From Deltaproteobacteria bacterium (GTDB taxonomy: Bacteria; SAR324; NAC60-12): a stretch of DNA of 6,548 nucleotides. Below are positions 1 to 6,114 of this stretch, one piece after another. Position numbers and translations under genes: made by a program. Position 1 is the stretch's first letter; each line of letters begins with the position of its first letter. The stretch is taken from contig DPLM01000057.1 of the NCBI GenBank assembly GCA_003541985.1, positions 1-6,548 of the forward strand. The letters are read 5' to 3'. The notes beneath the pieces were generated by a model. The model saw only the letters and a program-made list of their open reading frames with translations. It had not been told where the DNA came from and did not search any database.

Positions 1-180
1 AAGATTGATATCACACTTTATTAAATCTTTGCTATTCATAGACAGGAGGAAGATTACTTTAAGTGCTTCGGCAACGTTTTTCACCATACTGTAGAACTTG
101 TTGTGGTTATCACAGCCTCCATCAATGGCTATTCCCCCTAACATCAACAAAATTGACAAGGCTGCGACAAATTTTTTCAC
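1..180 (-). CDS. Partial small exported protein, N-terminal 60 residues, function unknown
   Basis: An open frame without stops runs from a GTG at 180 (minus strand) to the left edge of the window, so the C-terminus is missing. The N-terminus looks like a Sec signal peptide: a short basic start (VKKF, initiator read as Met), a hydrophobic core at about residues 4-19 (AALSILLMLGGIAI), then a polar stretch beginning GGCDNHNK. Cys23 follows Gly-Gly, but residue -3 is Asp, so this is not a convincing lipobox. A second hydrophobic patch lies near residues 40-48. An in-frame stop lies four codons upstream of the GTG, so the start cannot be moved up. No Shine-Dalgarno is visible. The preceding micro-ORF ends 9 bp upstream, so the two could be translationally coupled. 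I do not recognise a family. The main doubt is that it is a short, edge-truncated frame. Confidence 0.45.
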   Translation of the reverse strand, partial: MKKFVAALSILLMLGGIAIDGGCDNHNKFYSMVKNVAEALKVIFLLSMNSKDLIKCDINL

Positions 181-189
181 GCTTAGTAT

Positions 190-276
190 TTAAATGAGTA
201 ACTTATATTTTTCATCTGCCAACTGTTCCGTCAGATGCTCAGGGGAATCAAAATCAATTTTTTTTAGTGGTAGCAC
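190..276 (-). CDS. Possible 28-residue micro-ORF, function unknown
   Basis: On the minus strand a GTG at 276 opens a 28-codon frame ending in TAA at 190-192. The peptide is hydrophilic and protein-like, with the core motif KKIDFDSPEHLTEQLADEKY, and shows no signal peptide or membrane segment. The frame extends 15 sense codons further upstream to a TAG but holds no ATG there, so it could also be the tail of a decayed gene. No good ribosome binding site precedes the GTG. It sits 9 bp upstream of the exported-protein start and about 60 bp beyond the stop of the DUF2760 gene, all on the same strand. The amino-acid composition argues for real coding; the length argues for caution. Confidence 0.25.
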   Translation of the reverse strand: MLPLKKIDFDSPEHLTEQLADEKYKLLI

Positions 277-299
277 TCTTTCTTTTAAACTTAAATTTT

Positions 300-324
300 T
301 AGCATTCGCATAATCGGAATGCTA
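300..324. terminator. 8-bp stem hairpin next to the DUF2760 stop codon, possible terminator
   Basis: TAGCATTC (300-307) and GAATGCTA (317-324) form a perfect 8-bp stem with a 9-nt loop. It begins 11 bp past the stop codon of the minus-strand DUF2760 gene, where a terminator would be expected. The T-rich run that follows it (CTTTTTCTT, 325-333) is on the plus strand, whereas on the minus strand the 3' flank is AAAAATTT. As an intrinsic terminator it therefore fits plus-strand transcription better. It may be a weak bidirectional terminator or an mRNA 3'-end stabiliser. Confidence 0.35.
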
Positions 325-335
325 CTTTTTCTTAA

Positions 336-1067
336 TCAGCGCACCTCGATTTCTGCTGGCTGAATAATAAATCTGGCTTTTGGATCCAGCTGTTCTGGGG
401 GATGTTGATCAGAGATTTTCCAGCCATGATGCAACAATTCTCCACGATATGGAGCAGACCCACGCAAATTTCCAGTAAGCGTAATTTCAGATAGATTGTA
501 GTTAGCCTCTACGTCGACCAATACCCCTTCCTCCTCGGTACGGATCGCTTCCATTGTGAAGTAGTCGACCAATATTTTGGCGCATCCATCATGGACCACT
601 CTCGCTGCCTCACCTATCTCAGCATTTGAGAAAGTGGTGATGTCTTGCTGTAAAAAGTCTACCAAACGACCTTGCTTCTGAAAGAGCGACAAAAGAAAAA
701 CTCCATCAATATTTTTTTCGTTCCTTATTGAGATTTCTTCCGGCCCTTTTGATTGGACAGGCTCTGTCAGTTTTGATTCTTCAATGACTTTTTCTTCCAC
801 TTGCTCTTGTGCTTCCTCTGGCTCAGTTAATTCTGCTCCTTCTGAATCCTTTGGAACAGCTAACGGAGGTAAACCTTGTTTGAGTCGTTTTTTATTTTCC
901 TTCTCCAATCTTCGTTGGCTTTTTTCAAGTGCGTTGACTCTGCTAACCTCTGCAAGAGCTGCATGTATGTAGTTACCCGCACGGCGGCTAAAAATCACTT
1001 TTAAAAAGCAATAAAATGAATACAGAAAAATTCTGAAAAGAAAGTTGAGATTTTTTTCAGGCTGCAT
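336..1067 (-). CDS. DUF2760-domain protein with N-terminal membrane anchor
   Basis: This is a 243-residue protein of unknown function. Residues about 8-26 (NFLFRIFLYSFYCFLKVIF) form one hydrophobic segment followed by Arg-Arg, consistent with an N-in membrane anchor. Residues about 45-65 are strongly charged and helix-prone (KSQRRLEKENKKRLKQG), and 77-110 form an acidic, low-complexity Glu/Pro linker. Residues about 120-243 match my memory of DUF2760: GVFLLSLFQKQGRLVDFLQQ, then a helix with VVHDGCAKIL, then LTGNLRGSAPYRGELLHHGW and the terminal PAEIEV. In other bacteria such genes are, as I recall, often beside an Hsp70-family gene; none is visible here. The start is the ATG at 1067, with a weak GAGA 4 nt upstream. 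It is divergent from lepA across 190 bp. The domain call is by recognition of sequence pattern, not a profile search. Confidence 0.75.
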   Translation of the reverse strand: MQPEKNLNFLFRIFLYSFYCFLKVIFSRRAGNYIHAALAEVSRVNALEKSQRRLEKENKKRLKQGLPPLAVPKDSEGAELTEPEEAQEQVEEKVIEESKLTEPVQSKGPEEISIRNEKNIDGVFLLSLFQKQGRLVDFLQQDITTFSNAEIGEAARVVHDGCAKILVDYFTMEAIRTEEEGVLVDVEANYNLSEITLTGNLRGSAPYRGELLHHGWKISDQHPPEQLDPKARFIIQPAEIEVR

Positions 1068-1257
1068 AGTTCTCTGAATACAAATTGGTTTAATTTAACG
1101 TTAAAACTCTAAAGTAGAATCGATTGAAAAGGCAATTCAAAGGTACTGAGAATCGGCTGGTAGTATCTTTAGAGATTTGTTAAAAATACTTGTTCTTTTA
1201 AACTCCAAAACCGACTTACTAATCTGTTTAAACGTTCTTGTACGTTCCTAAGCCTAA
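1068..1257. promoter_or_regulatory. Divergent promoter region between the DUF2760 gene and lepA
   Basis: This AT-rich 190-bp gap has to hold the promoters of both divergent genes. It contains a perfect 12-bp palindrome, TTTAACGTTAAA (1094-1105), 26 bp before the DUF2760 start. Just before lepA lie GTTTAAAC (1226-1233) and a direct repeat ACGTTC at 1232-1237 and 1242-1247, spaced 10 bp (one helical turn). No small ORF or structured RNA was seen. Confidence 0.5.
1177..1204 (+). promoter_or_regulatory. Candidate sigma70-type promoter for lepA
   Basis: TTGTTA (1177-1182, 4 of 6 against TTGACA) and TAAACT (1199-1204, 4 of 6 against TATAAT) are separated by 16 bp. They would give a leader of roughly 45 nt before the lepA ATG. 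The match is mediocre in AT-rich DNA, so this is only the best candidate by eye. Confidence 0.25.
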
Positions 1258-3087
1258 ATGAAAAACGAATCGACTGATCCAAGTTTTATCCGAAATTTCT
1301 CAATTATAGCACATATTGACCATGGCAAGTCTACCCTTGCAGACTGCTTGATGAGGACTACGCACGCGGTTACCGCTCGTGAGGCACAAGAACAACTCCT
1401 CGATAACATGGACATTGAGCGTGAGCGTGGGATCACTGTAAAGTCGCAAACCGTTCGTCTAAATTACAAATCAGCTAGCGGCCAGGAATACACACTGAAT
1501 TTGATTGATACGCCAGGCCATGTGGACTTCACGTATGAGGTTTCAAGATCTCTAGCTGCTTGTGAAGGAGCTTTGCTTGTAGTAGATGCAGCTCAAGGAG
1601 TGGAGGCGCAGACGCTGGCAAATGTATACATGGCACTCGATAACGATTTGGAAATTATTCCAGTCCTCAACAAAATTGATCTTCCCACAGCTGAACCACA
1701 CCGTGTCATTACTGAAATTGAAGAAATTATTGGGCTCGACGCCCAAGACTCAGCGAGAGTAAGCGCCAAAAACAACATCGGGATCCAAGAACTTTTAGAG
1801 CAGATAGTTCAGAAAGTTCCACCACCAACTGGAAATCCAGATATCCCACTGCGAGGACTAATCTTTGACTCTTGGTTTGACCCCTATCTGGGAATTGTGA
1901 TCCTGATCCGAGTTGTTGATGGAACAATTAAAGTTGGCGAAGTCATCCAGTTCATGGCGACTGGTTTTGAGTACGAAGTAACACAACTTGGTGTCTTCAC
2001 CCCTTTCAGAAAAGAACGATCCGAACTCAGTACAGGAGAAGTTGGATTTGCCTGTGCTTCAATTAAAACCATTGGTCACACCAAAATTGGCGACACAGTT
2101 ACTCATGCGAACAACCCCGCTACAACCTCCCTTTCAGGATATGCTGAGGCTAAGCCAATGGTCTTCAGTGGTATTTATCCAGTAAGTAGTGAAGACTACG
2201 AAAACCTGCGTGAAGCGCTACGGAAATTGGCCTTAAATGATTCTTCATTGACCTATGAACCAGAAACCTCTGCAGCATTGGGGTTTGGTTTCCGATGCGG
2301 ATTCTTGGGCCTTCTTCATATGGAAATCGCCCAAGAACGACTAGAGAGAGAATTCAAAATTGACCTCATCACGACCGCGCCAAGTGTTGTCTATGATGTT
2401 TACTTGAAAGATGGGGGACTACTAAAAGTTGATAATCCCTCTCAACTTCCATCAGCTTCTGACCTCAACCACATCGAAGAGCCCTACATCCTCAGCAGAA
2501 TTTTCACCCCGCAGGAATATGTTGGTAACATTATTAAGTTAGCTCAGGAACGACGTGGGATTCAGACTAATATGGAGTACCCTTCAGCAAACCGGGTCAT
2601 GCTCGAATATGAGTTCCCGTTGAACGAAATTGTTCTTGATTTCTATGACCGCTTAAAATCTGTTTCGCGTGGCTACGCTTCCTTCGACTACGAGTTGATC
2701 GACTATAGATTGGGTGATCTTTCAAAGCTGGATATTCTTTTAAATGGTGATGTTGTTGATGCTTTGTCATTGATAGTCCCCAAAGAACAAGCCTATTATC
2801 GGGGAAGAGAGCTTTGTAAGCAGTTCAAGAAGTTACTGCCAAGGCAGATGTACGAAATTGCGATTCAAGCGGCAATCGGCTCAAAGGTCATTGCTCGGGA
2901 AACCCTTGGTGCTCTACGCAAAGATGTGACTGCAAAGTGCTACGGAGGTGATATTACACGAAAAAGGAAGCTTTTGGAAAAGCAGAAGGAAGGAAAAAAG
3001 CGAATGAAGCGGCTAGGCGCTGTTGAAGTCCCTCAAGAAGCTTTCATGGCGGTACTGAAGATAGATAATGGAGGTTCAAGTAGCTAG
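1258..3087 (+). CDS. lepA: Elongation factor 4 (LepA), ribosome-associated translational GTPase
   Basis: LepA/EF4 is a GTP-dependent factor that binds the ribosome, is proposed to back-translocate or remodel stalled or initiating complexes, and associates with the membrane under some stresses. All GTPase motifs are present: G1 AHIDHGKS (18-25), G2 RERGIT (55-60), G3 DTPGH with His88 (84-88), G4 NKID (138-141), G5 SAK (169-171). The beta-barrel domain II follows at about 195-290, then the EF-G III-like region with GFGFRCGFLGLLHMEI from residue 342, the EF-G V-like domain at about 405-490, and the LepA-specific C-terminal domain with YGGDITRKRKLL (562-573). Length is 609 residues against about 600 for the family. 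An in-frame TAA immediately precedes the ATG, so the start is fixed, yet no Shine-Dalgarno is present. There is no lepB downstream, unlike E. coli; the 3' end instead overlaps a convergent gene by 12 bp. Confidence 0.98.
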   Translation: MKNESTDPSFIRNFSIIAHIDHGKSTLADCLMRTTHAVTAREAQEQLLDNMDIERERGITVKSQTVRLNYKSASGQEYTLNLIDTPGHVDFTYEVSRSLAACEGALLVVDAAQGVEAQTLANVYMALDNDLEIIPVLNKIDLPTAEPHRVITEIEEIIGLDAQDSARVSAKNNIGIQELLEQIVQKVPPPTGNPDIPLRGLIFDSWFDPYLGIVILIRVVDGTIKVGEVIQFMATGFEYEVTQLGVFTPFRKERSELSTGEVGFACASIKTIGHTKIGDTVTHANNPATTSLSGYAEAKPMVFSGIYPVSSEDYENLREALRKLALNDSSLTYEPETSAALGFGFRCGFLGLLHMEIAQERLEREFKIDLITTAPSVVYDVYLKDGGLLKVDNPSQLPSASDLNHIEEPYILSRIFTPQEYVGNIIKLAQERRGIQTNMEYPSANRVMLEYEFPLNEIVLDFYDRLKSVSRGYASFDYELIDYRLGDLSKLDILLNGDVVDALSLIVPKEQAYYRGRELCKQFKKLLPRQMYEIAIQAAIGSKVIARETLGALRKDVTAKCYGGDITRKRKLLEKQKEGKKRMKRLGAVEVPQEAFMAVLKIDNGGSSS

Positions 3088-3789
3088 TTCATCCCGCAGG
3101 AGACTCATAATGACAACATATGGGATACCTAAATGGAGACATCCGCGAAGTTCGGGATGAATGATCTGGAATTCCTGAACTACATAAAGATCTTCTGGCT
3201 CCACTTCGTCTAAATGTCCTGGCTTAAGCATATGTTTGAATCGGTCGATTTCTAAATTCCCTTTTTGGCTCCATGATCTTGGGATTCCATGGAAGCAACG
3301 TCGCAAGATCTCACCGATCTCAAGGTAAATTCCAGAATCTGCATCGGTTACCTCATGCCAGCGTTTGCCAGATGAGCCAAATTCGAGGTTGTACTTTCTA
3401 CCCGCCAAGCCTTCAGCCAGTGATCGGTTAAGGTGCATAAACCAAACTGTGTTGTGAGGCTGTACCCAGATCATTGAAAAGTATGATCGTCGAGGAAAAA
3501 GCTGTGTCAAATCTTGATAAGTTATTTGAAATTGGTGCTTGAATTCTATCCGTAATTTTCTGGGTAAGACCTGCATTAAAATTAAGCGAAGATAAGCAGA
3601 AAGTCGGTCTGCAATGGGTAATAAAGATCTTTCAAGCACGGCATCAAGTTTTTGGCAAATATTAGTCTCCCCTGACAAGGGGGAATCAACCGTTTCAGAT
3701 TCAAGGCCGAAAGTTTCCCGAAGCATTCCCTCCATGATTTCTGGATCAAAGAAGGTATCTCCAGAAGGTATCATATTTTCGTGCCCCAT
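3076..3789 (-). CDS. Stand-alone FliM middle-domain-like (CheC-like fold) protein
   Basis: This 237-residue protein has no signal peptide or membrane helix. By eye, residues about 50-237 align through the FliM middle domain. ADRLSAYLRLILMQVLPRKL (60-79) matches the first helix of FliM (ERFARQFR...LLRR). SYFSMIWVQPHNTVWFMHLN (102-121) matches the central strands, and VTDADSGIYLEIGEILRR (147-164) matches the FTHTEQRVINR helix. EVEPEDLYVVQEFQI (195-209) with LRGCLHLGIPYVVI (214-227) and LLRDEL matches the end of the domain (SPNDIVV...GEFNICLPFSMIEPLRELL). The FliM GGxG turn is replaced. The N-terminus has no LSQxEIDALL-type CheY-P-binding motif, and the protein stops where the C-terminal FliN-like domain should begin. 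Its role is unknown; a scaffold or switch-like part, or a degenerate paralogue, is possible. The ATG at 3789 is the only upstream start, with GAGA 7 nt before it. Confidence 0.6.
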   Translation of the reverse strand: MGHENMIPSGDTFFDPEIMEGMLRETFGLESETVDSPLSGETNICQKLDAVLERSLLPIADRLSAYLRLILMQVLPRKLRIEFKHQFQITYQDLTQLFPRRSYFSMIWVQPHNTVWFMHLNRSLAEGLAGRKYNLEFGSSGKRWHEVTDADSGIYLEIGEILRRCFHGIPRSWSQKGNLEIDRFKHMLKPGHLDEVEPEDLYVVQEFQIIHPELRGCLHLGIPYVVIMSLLRDELAT

Positions 3790-3966
3790 AAAGTTCTCAC
3801 AATAAATGATGGAAAAGATAGCTTAATATTGCAATTTACAAGCCGAAAAAATGACTCAAATTTTGAGAAAAATCACAGAATATCATGGTTTTGATCACTC
3901 ATATTTCATAAATGAATTGTATCGACCACTTTCCAACCAGCACACAAGCCCAGCTAAAAAGCTCCC
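3790..3966. promoter_or_regulatory. Divergent promoter region between the FliM-like gene and ppk
   Basis: This 177-bp AT-rich gap separates two divergent genes. It contains two inverted repeats: CTCAAA-T-TTTGAG (3855-3867) and TTCAT-AA-ATGAA (3905-3916), either of which could be an operator. A short AGCT-AAAA-AGCT hairpin (3952-3963) sits just 3 nt before the ppk ATG, where a ribosome binding site would normally be. No promoter with good -35 and -10 boxes could be chosen by eye. Confidence 0.4.
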
Positions 3967-6096
3967 ATGTCCAAAAGTAAAAAAGACCCAGAGAATTTGA
4001 CGATTGATGAAGAGATCCTTTCTTCTGAGGATCTGAATGATAGCCGATTATACTTCAACAGAGAGTTGAGTTGGCTCGAGTTCAACCAGAGAGTATTGGA
4101 ACAAGCAAAAGATGAAAATCATCCACTCCTGGAGCGCATTAAATTTCTAGCGATCGTGCAAACAAACATGGATGAGTTTTTCATGGTTCGTGTGGCTGCA
4201 CTTCTAAAACAGATGCGCTCAGGAAGTGACAACATTGCACCTGATGGAATGAGTGTAGAAGAGCAGCTCGGTGCGATTCGATCTAGGGTTCAGCAGATGA
4301 AACAAGACCAACAACAATGTTGGACCGAACAACTCCGACCTCAATTGGAGCAACATTCGGTACGATTTATCGAACCAGAACAATATACTCGAGAACTGAG
4401 AGAATATCTTTCAAACTACTATCAGCAAGGAGTCCACCCTGTTCTGACACCCCTCGCTTTCGATCCTGGACATCCGTTCCCGTTCATCTCCAGCATGAGT
4501 TTAAATCTAGCGGTAGTGGTGCAATACGGTCCACATGAAAAGAACTTCGCTCGGATTAAAATTCCAGATATTTTGCCACGATTCATACCAGTTCCGGAAG
4601 AACTGGCGGGTAGCCGATACGGCTTTGTCTACCTAGAGGATGTTATTAAAGACAATCTAAAGGAGCTATTTCCTGACAATAATGTGCTAGATGTTTATGT
4701 TTTTCGCGTCATCCGGGATACTGACCTTGTCATTCAAGAAGACGAGGCTGGGGATCTACTAGAGAACGTTGATCGTAGTCTGAAACAACTGCGTTATGGC
4801 AATGTTTCTTTGCTCCAGGTAGAAGAACAAATGCCTGAAGAACTTCTCCAGGTGCTAATGGAAAATTTTGAAATTGAATGGGGACGAGGCATTGTCACAA
4901 GAACTCATACCAGGATGAACTTTGGAGCATGGTTCTCTTTGCTAAAGTTACCATTACCTCAGTTGAAGGATACTCCTTTCAAGCCCTCTATTTTGTTCAC
5001 AAGAGAACAACGAGATACTATTTTTGATAGGATTCGACTCCAGGATTACCTGATTCATCATCCTTTTGAGTCATTCGATTCCGTTGAAGAATTTATTTCT
5101 GCAGCAGTCAGGGATCCTCATGTTATTGGGATCAAGATGACCCTCTATCGCGTGGGATCTGATTCCCAGATTGTTGAAAAGCTTATTGAGGCTGCAGAGG
5201 ATGGGAAACAAGTAGCTGTACTAGTGGAACTTAAAGCACGCTTTGATGAGAAAAACAACATCGTCTGGGCAAGACGCCTTGAGTCGGTGGGAGCCCACGT
5301 AGTTTACGGCATGTTGAAGCTCAAGACCCACTGCAAGCTATGTATGGTGATTCGAAAAGAAGGAGATGGCATTCGCAGATACATGCACATTGGGACTGGA
5401 AACTACAATCCGGGCTCTTCAAAAATATACACTGATGTTGGCATCTTTACAGCTAGTGAACAGATTGGCCGAGATGTAACCGATGTTTTTAATTACTTAA
5501 CAGGCTACTCCGGCAAACATGATTACGACCACCTTCTCGTAGCGCCACGCTCCTTGAGACGGAAGCTAGAAGAAATGATTGACCGGGAGGCAGAGATTGC
5601 TAGATCTGGTAAAGCAGGCCGGATAATTATCAAAGCAAACGCAGTTACCCATCCTTCGGTAATCCAAGCACTTTATCGAGCGTCTCAAGCAGGTGTAAAA
5701 ATTGATCTGATTATTCGTGGCATCTGTTGTCTAAGACCAGGACTCCCCAATATTAGTGAGAACATTAGAGTTCGTTCAATTATCGGGCGCTTTCTGGAAC
5801 ACTCGAGACTGTTTTATTTCCAAAATGGTGGCTCAGAGGAAATGTACATTGGAAGTGCTGACATCATGGAAAGGAATCTTGACCGCCGGGTTGAAGTACT
5901 CATCCCTATTTTGGAAGCTCAGCTTCTAAAAGTGCTGATGGAAAAAGTCCTCCAATCACAACTAAAAGATAACCAATTGTCCTTTGAATTACTCTCAGAC
6001 GGAACCTATGAAAGAATTCGACCTGAGGAAAGAGCCGAAGAATCCTATAACTCGCAAATTGAAATGTTACAGGCTTACTCGGAAGCTTCTAATTGA
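3967..6096 (+). CDS. ppk: Polyphosphate kinase PPK1
   Basis: PPK1 reversibly transfers the ATP gamma-phosphate to polyphosphate through a phosphohistidine, building the polymer used in phosphate storage and stress responses. The 709-residue protein is full length (E. coli 688) with a hydrophilic N-terminal extension of about 22 residues. Domains follow the usual order: N domain (about 28-127; RELSWLEFNQRVL, and TNMDEFFMVR with Asn67 at the ATP adenine site position), head domain (about 128-341), C1 (about 342-522) and C2 (about 523-700). The phospho-acceptor is His455 in KTHCK (E. coli His435), with His474 in MHIGTGNYN and His612 in FLEHSR (E. coli His592). The 157-residue spacing between His455 and His612 is exactly that of E. 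coli. Metal-binding Arg395 (TLYR) and Arg425 (KARFDE) are also kept. An in-frame TAA four codons upstream fixes the ATG; no Shine-Dalgarno is visible. hisF follows after 18 bp. Confidence 0.98.
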   Translation: MSKSKKDPENLTIDEEILSSEDLNDSRLYFNRELSWLEFNQRVLEQAKDENHPLLERIKFLAIVQTNMDEFFMVRVAALLKQMRSGSDNIAPDGMSVEEQLGAIRSRVQQMKQDQQQCWTEQLRPQLEQHSVRFIEPEQYTRELREYLSNYYQQGVHPVLTPLAFDPGHPFPFISSMSLNLAVVVQYGPHEKNFARIKIPDILPRFIPVPEELAGSRYGFVYLEDVIKDNLKELFPDNNVLDVYVFRVIRDTDLVIQEDEAGDLLENVDRSLKQLRYGNVSLLQVEEQMPEELLQVLMENFEIEWGRGIVTRTHTRMNFGAWFSLLKLPLPQLKDTPFKPSILFTREQRDTIFDRIRLQDYLIHHPFESFDSVEEFISAAVRDPHVIGIKMTLYRVGSDSQIVEKLIEAAEDGKQVAVLVELKARFDEKNNIVWARRLESVGAHVVYGMLKLKTHCKLCMVIRKEGDGIRRYMHIGTGNYNPGSSKIYTDVGIFTASEQIGRDVTDVFNYLTGYSGKHDYDHLLVAPRSLRRKLEEMIDREAEIARSGKAGRIIIKANAVTHPSVIQALYRASQAGVKIDLIIRGICCLRPGLPNISENIRVRSIIGRFLEHSRLFYFQNGGSEEMYIGSADIMERNLDRRVEVLIPILEAQLLKVLMEKVLQSQLKDNQLSFELLSDGTYERIRPEERAEESYNSQIEMLQAYSEASN

Positions 6097-6101
6097 TTTA
6101 C

Positions 6102-6107
6102 AAGGTG
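6102..6107 (+). promoter_or_regulatory. Ribosome binding site of hisF
   Basis: AAGGTG lies 7 nt before the GTG at 6115. It is the only clear Shine-Dalgarno in the window and decides the GTG start. The ppk stop codon (6094-6096) is in the same frame as hisF, so no start further upstream is possible. Confidence 0.7.
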
Positions 6108-6114
6108 TAACTTC

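Noticed and set aside
103..117. Lipobox at Cys23 of the left-edge exported protein
   Set aside because: The residues before Cys are Asp-Gly-Gly; the -3 Leu/Val expected of a lipoprotein signal is absent.
784..972. Plus-strand 62-codon frame opposite the DUF2760 gene
   Set aside because: Ser/Cys-rich translation that mirrors the Glu/Lys/Arg-rich coding of the real gene; no start signal and no recognisable domain.
1552..2072. Several 60-66 codon minus-strand frames within lepA
   Set aside because: They lie wholly inside the highly conserved lepA coding sequence and have no ribosome binding site or protein-like motifs; shadows.
1988..2185. Plus-strand 65-codon frame inside lepA
   Set aside because: Alternate frame of an intact conserved gene; no independent signal.
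3614..3805. Plus-strand 63-codon frame opposite the start of the FliM-like gene
   Set aside because: Complement of the minus-strand gene, which has the better protein pattern and the family resemblance.
3892..3913. Pho-box-like spacing of TCA-type half sites (TGATCAC, then ATTTCAT 11 bp later) upstream of ppk
   Set aside because: The second half site matches CTGTCAT at 5 of 7 positions but the first only at 3 of 7, so PhoB control cannot be supported.
4317..4538. Plus-strand 73-codon frame inside ppk
   Set aside because: Out-of-frame reading of ppk, Arg/Ser/Thr-rich, no support.
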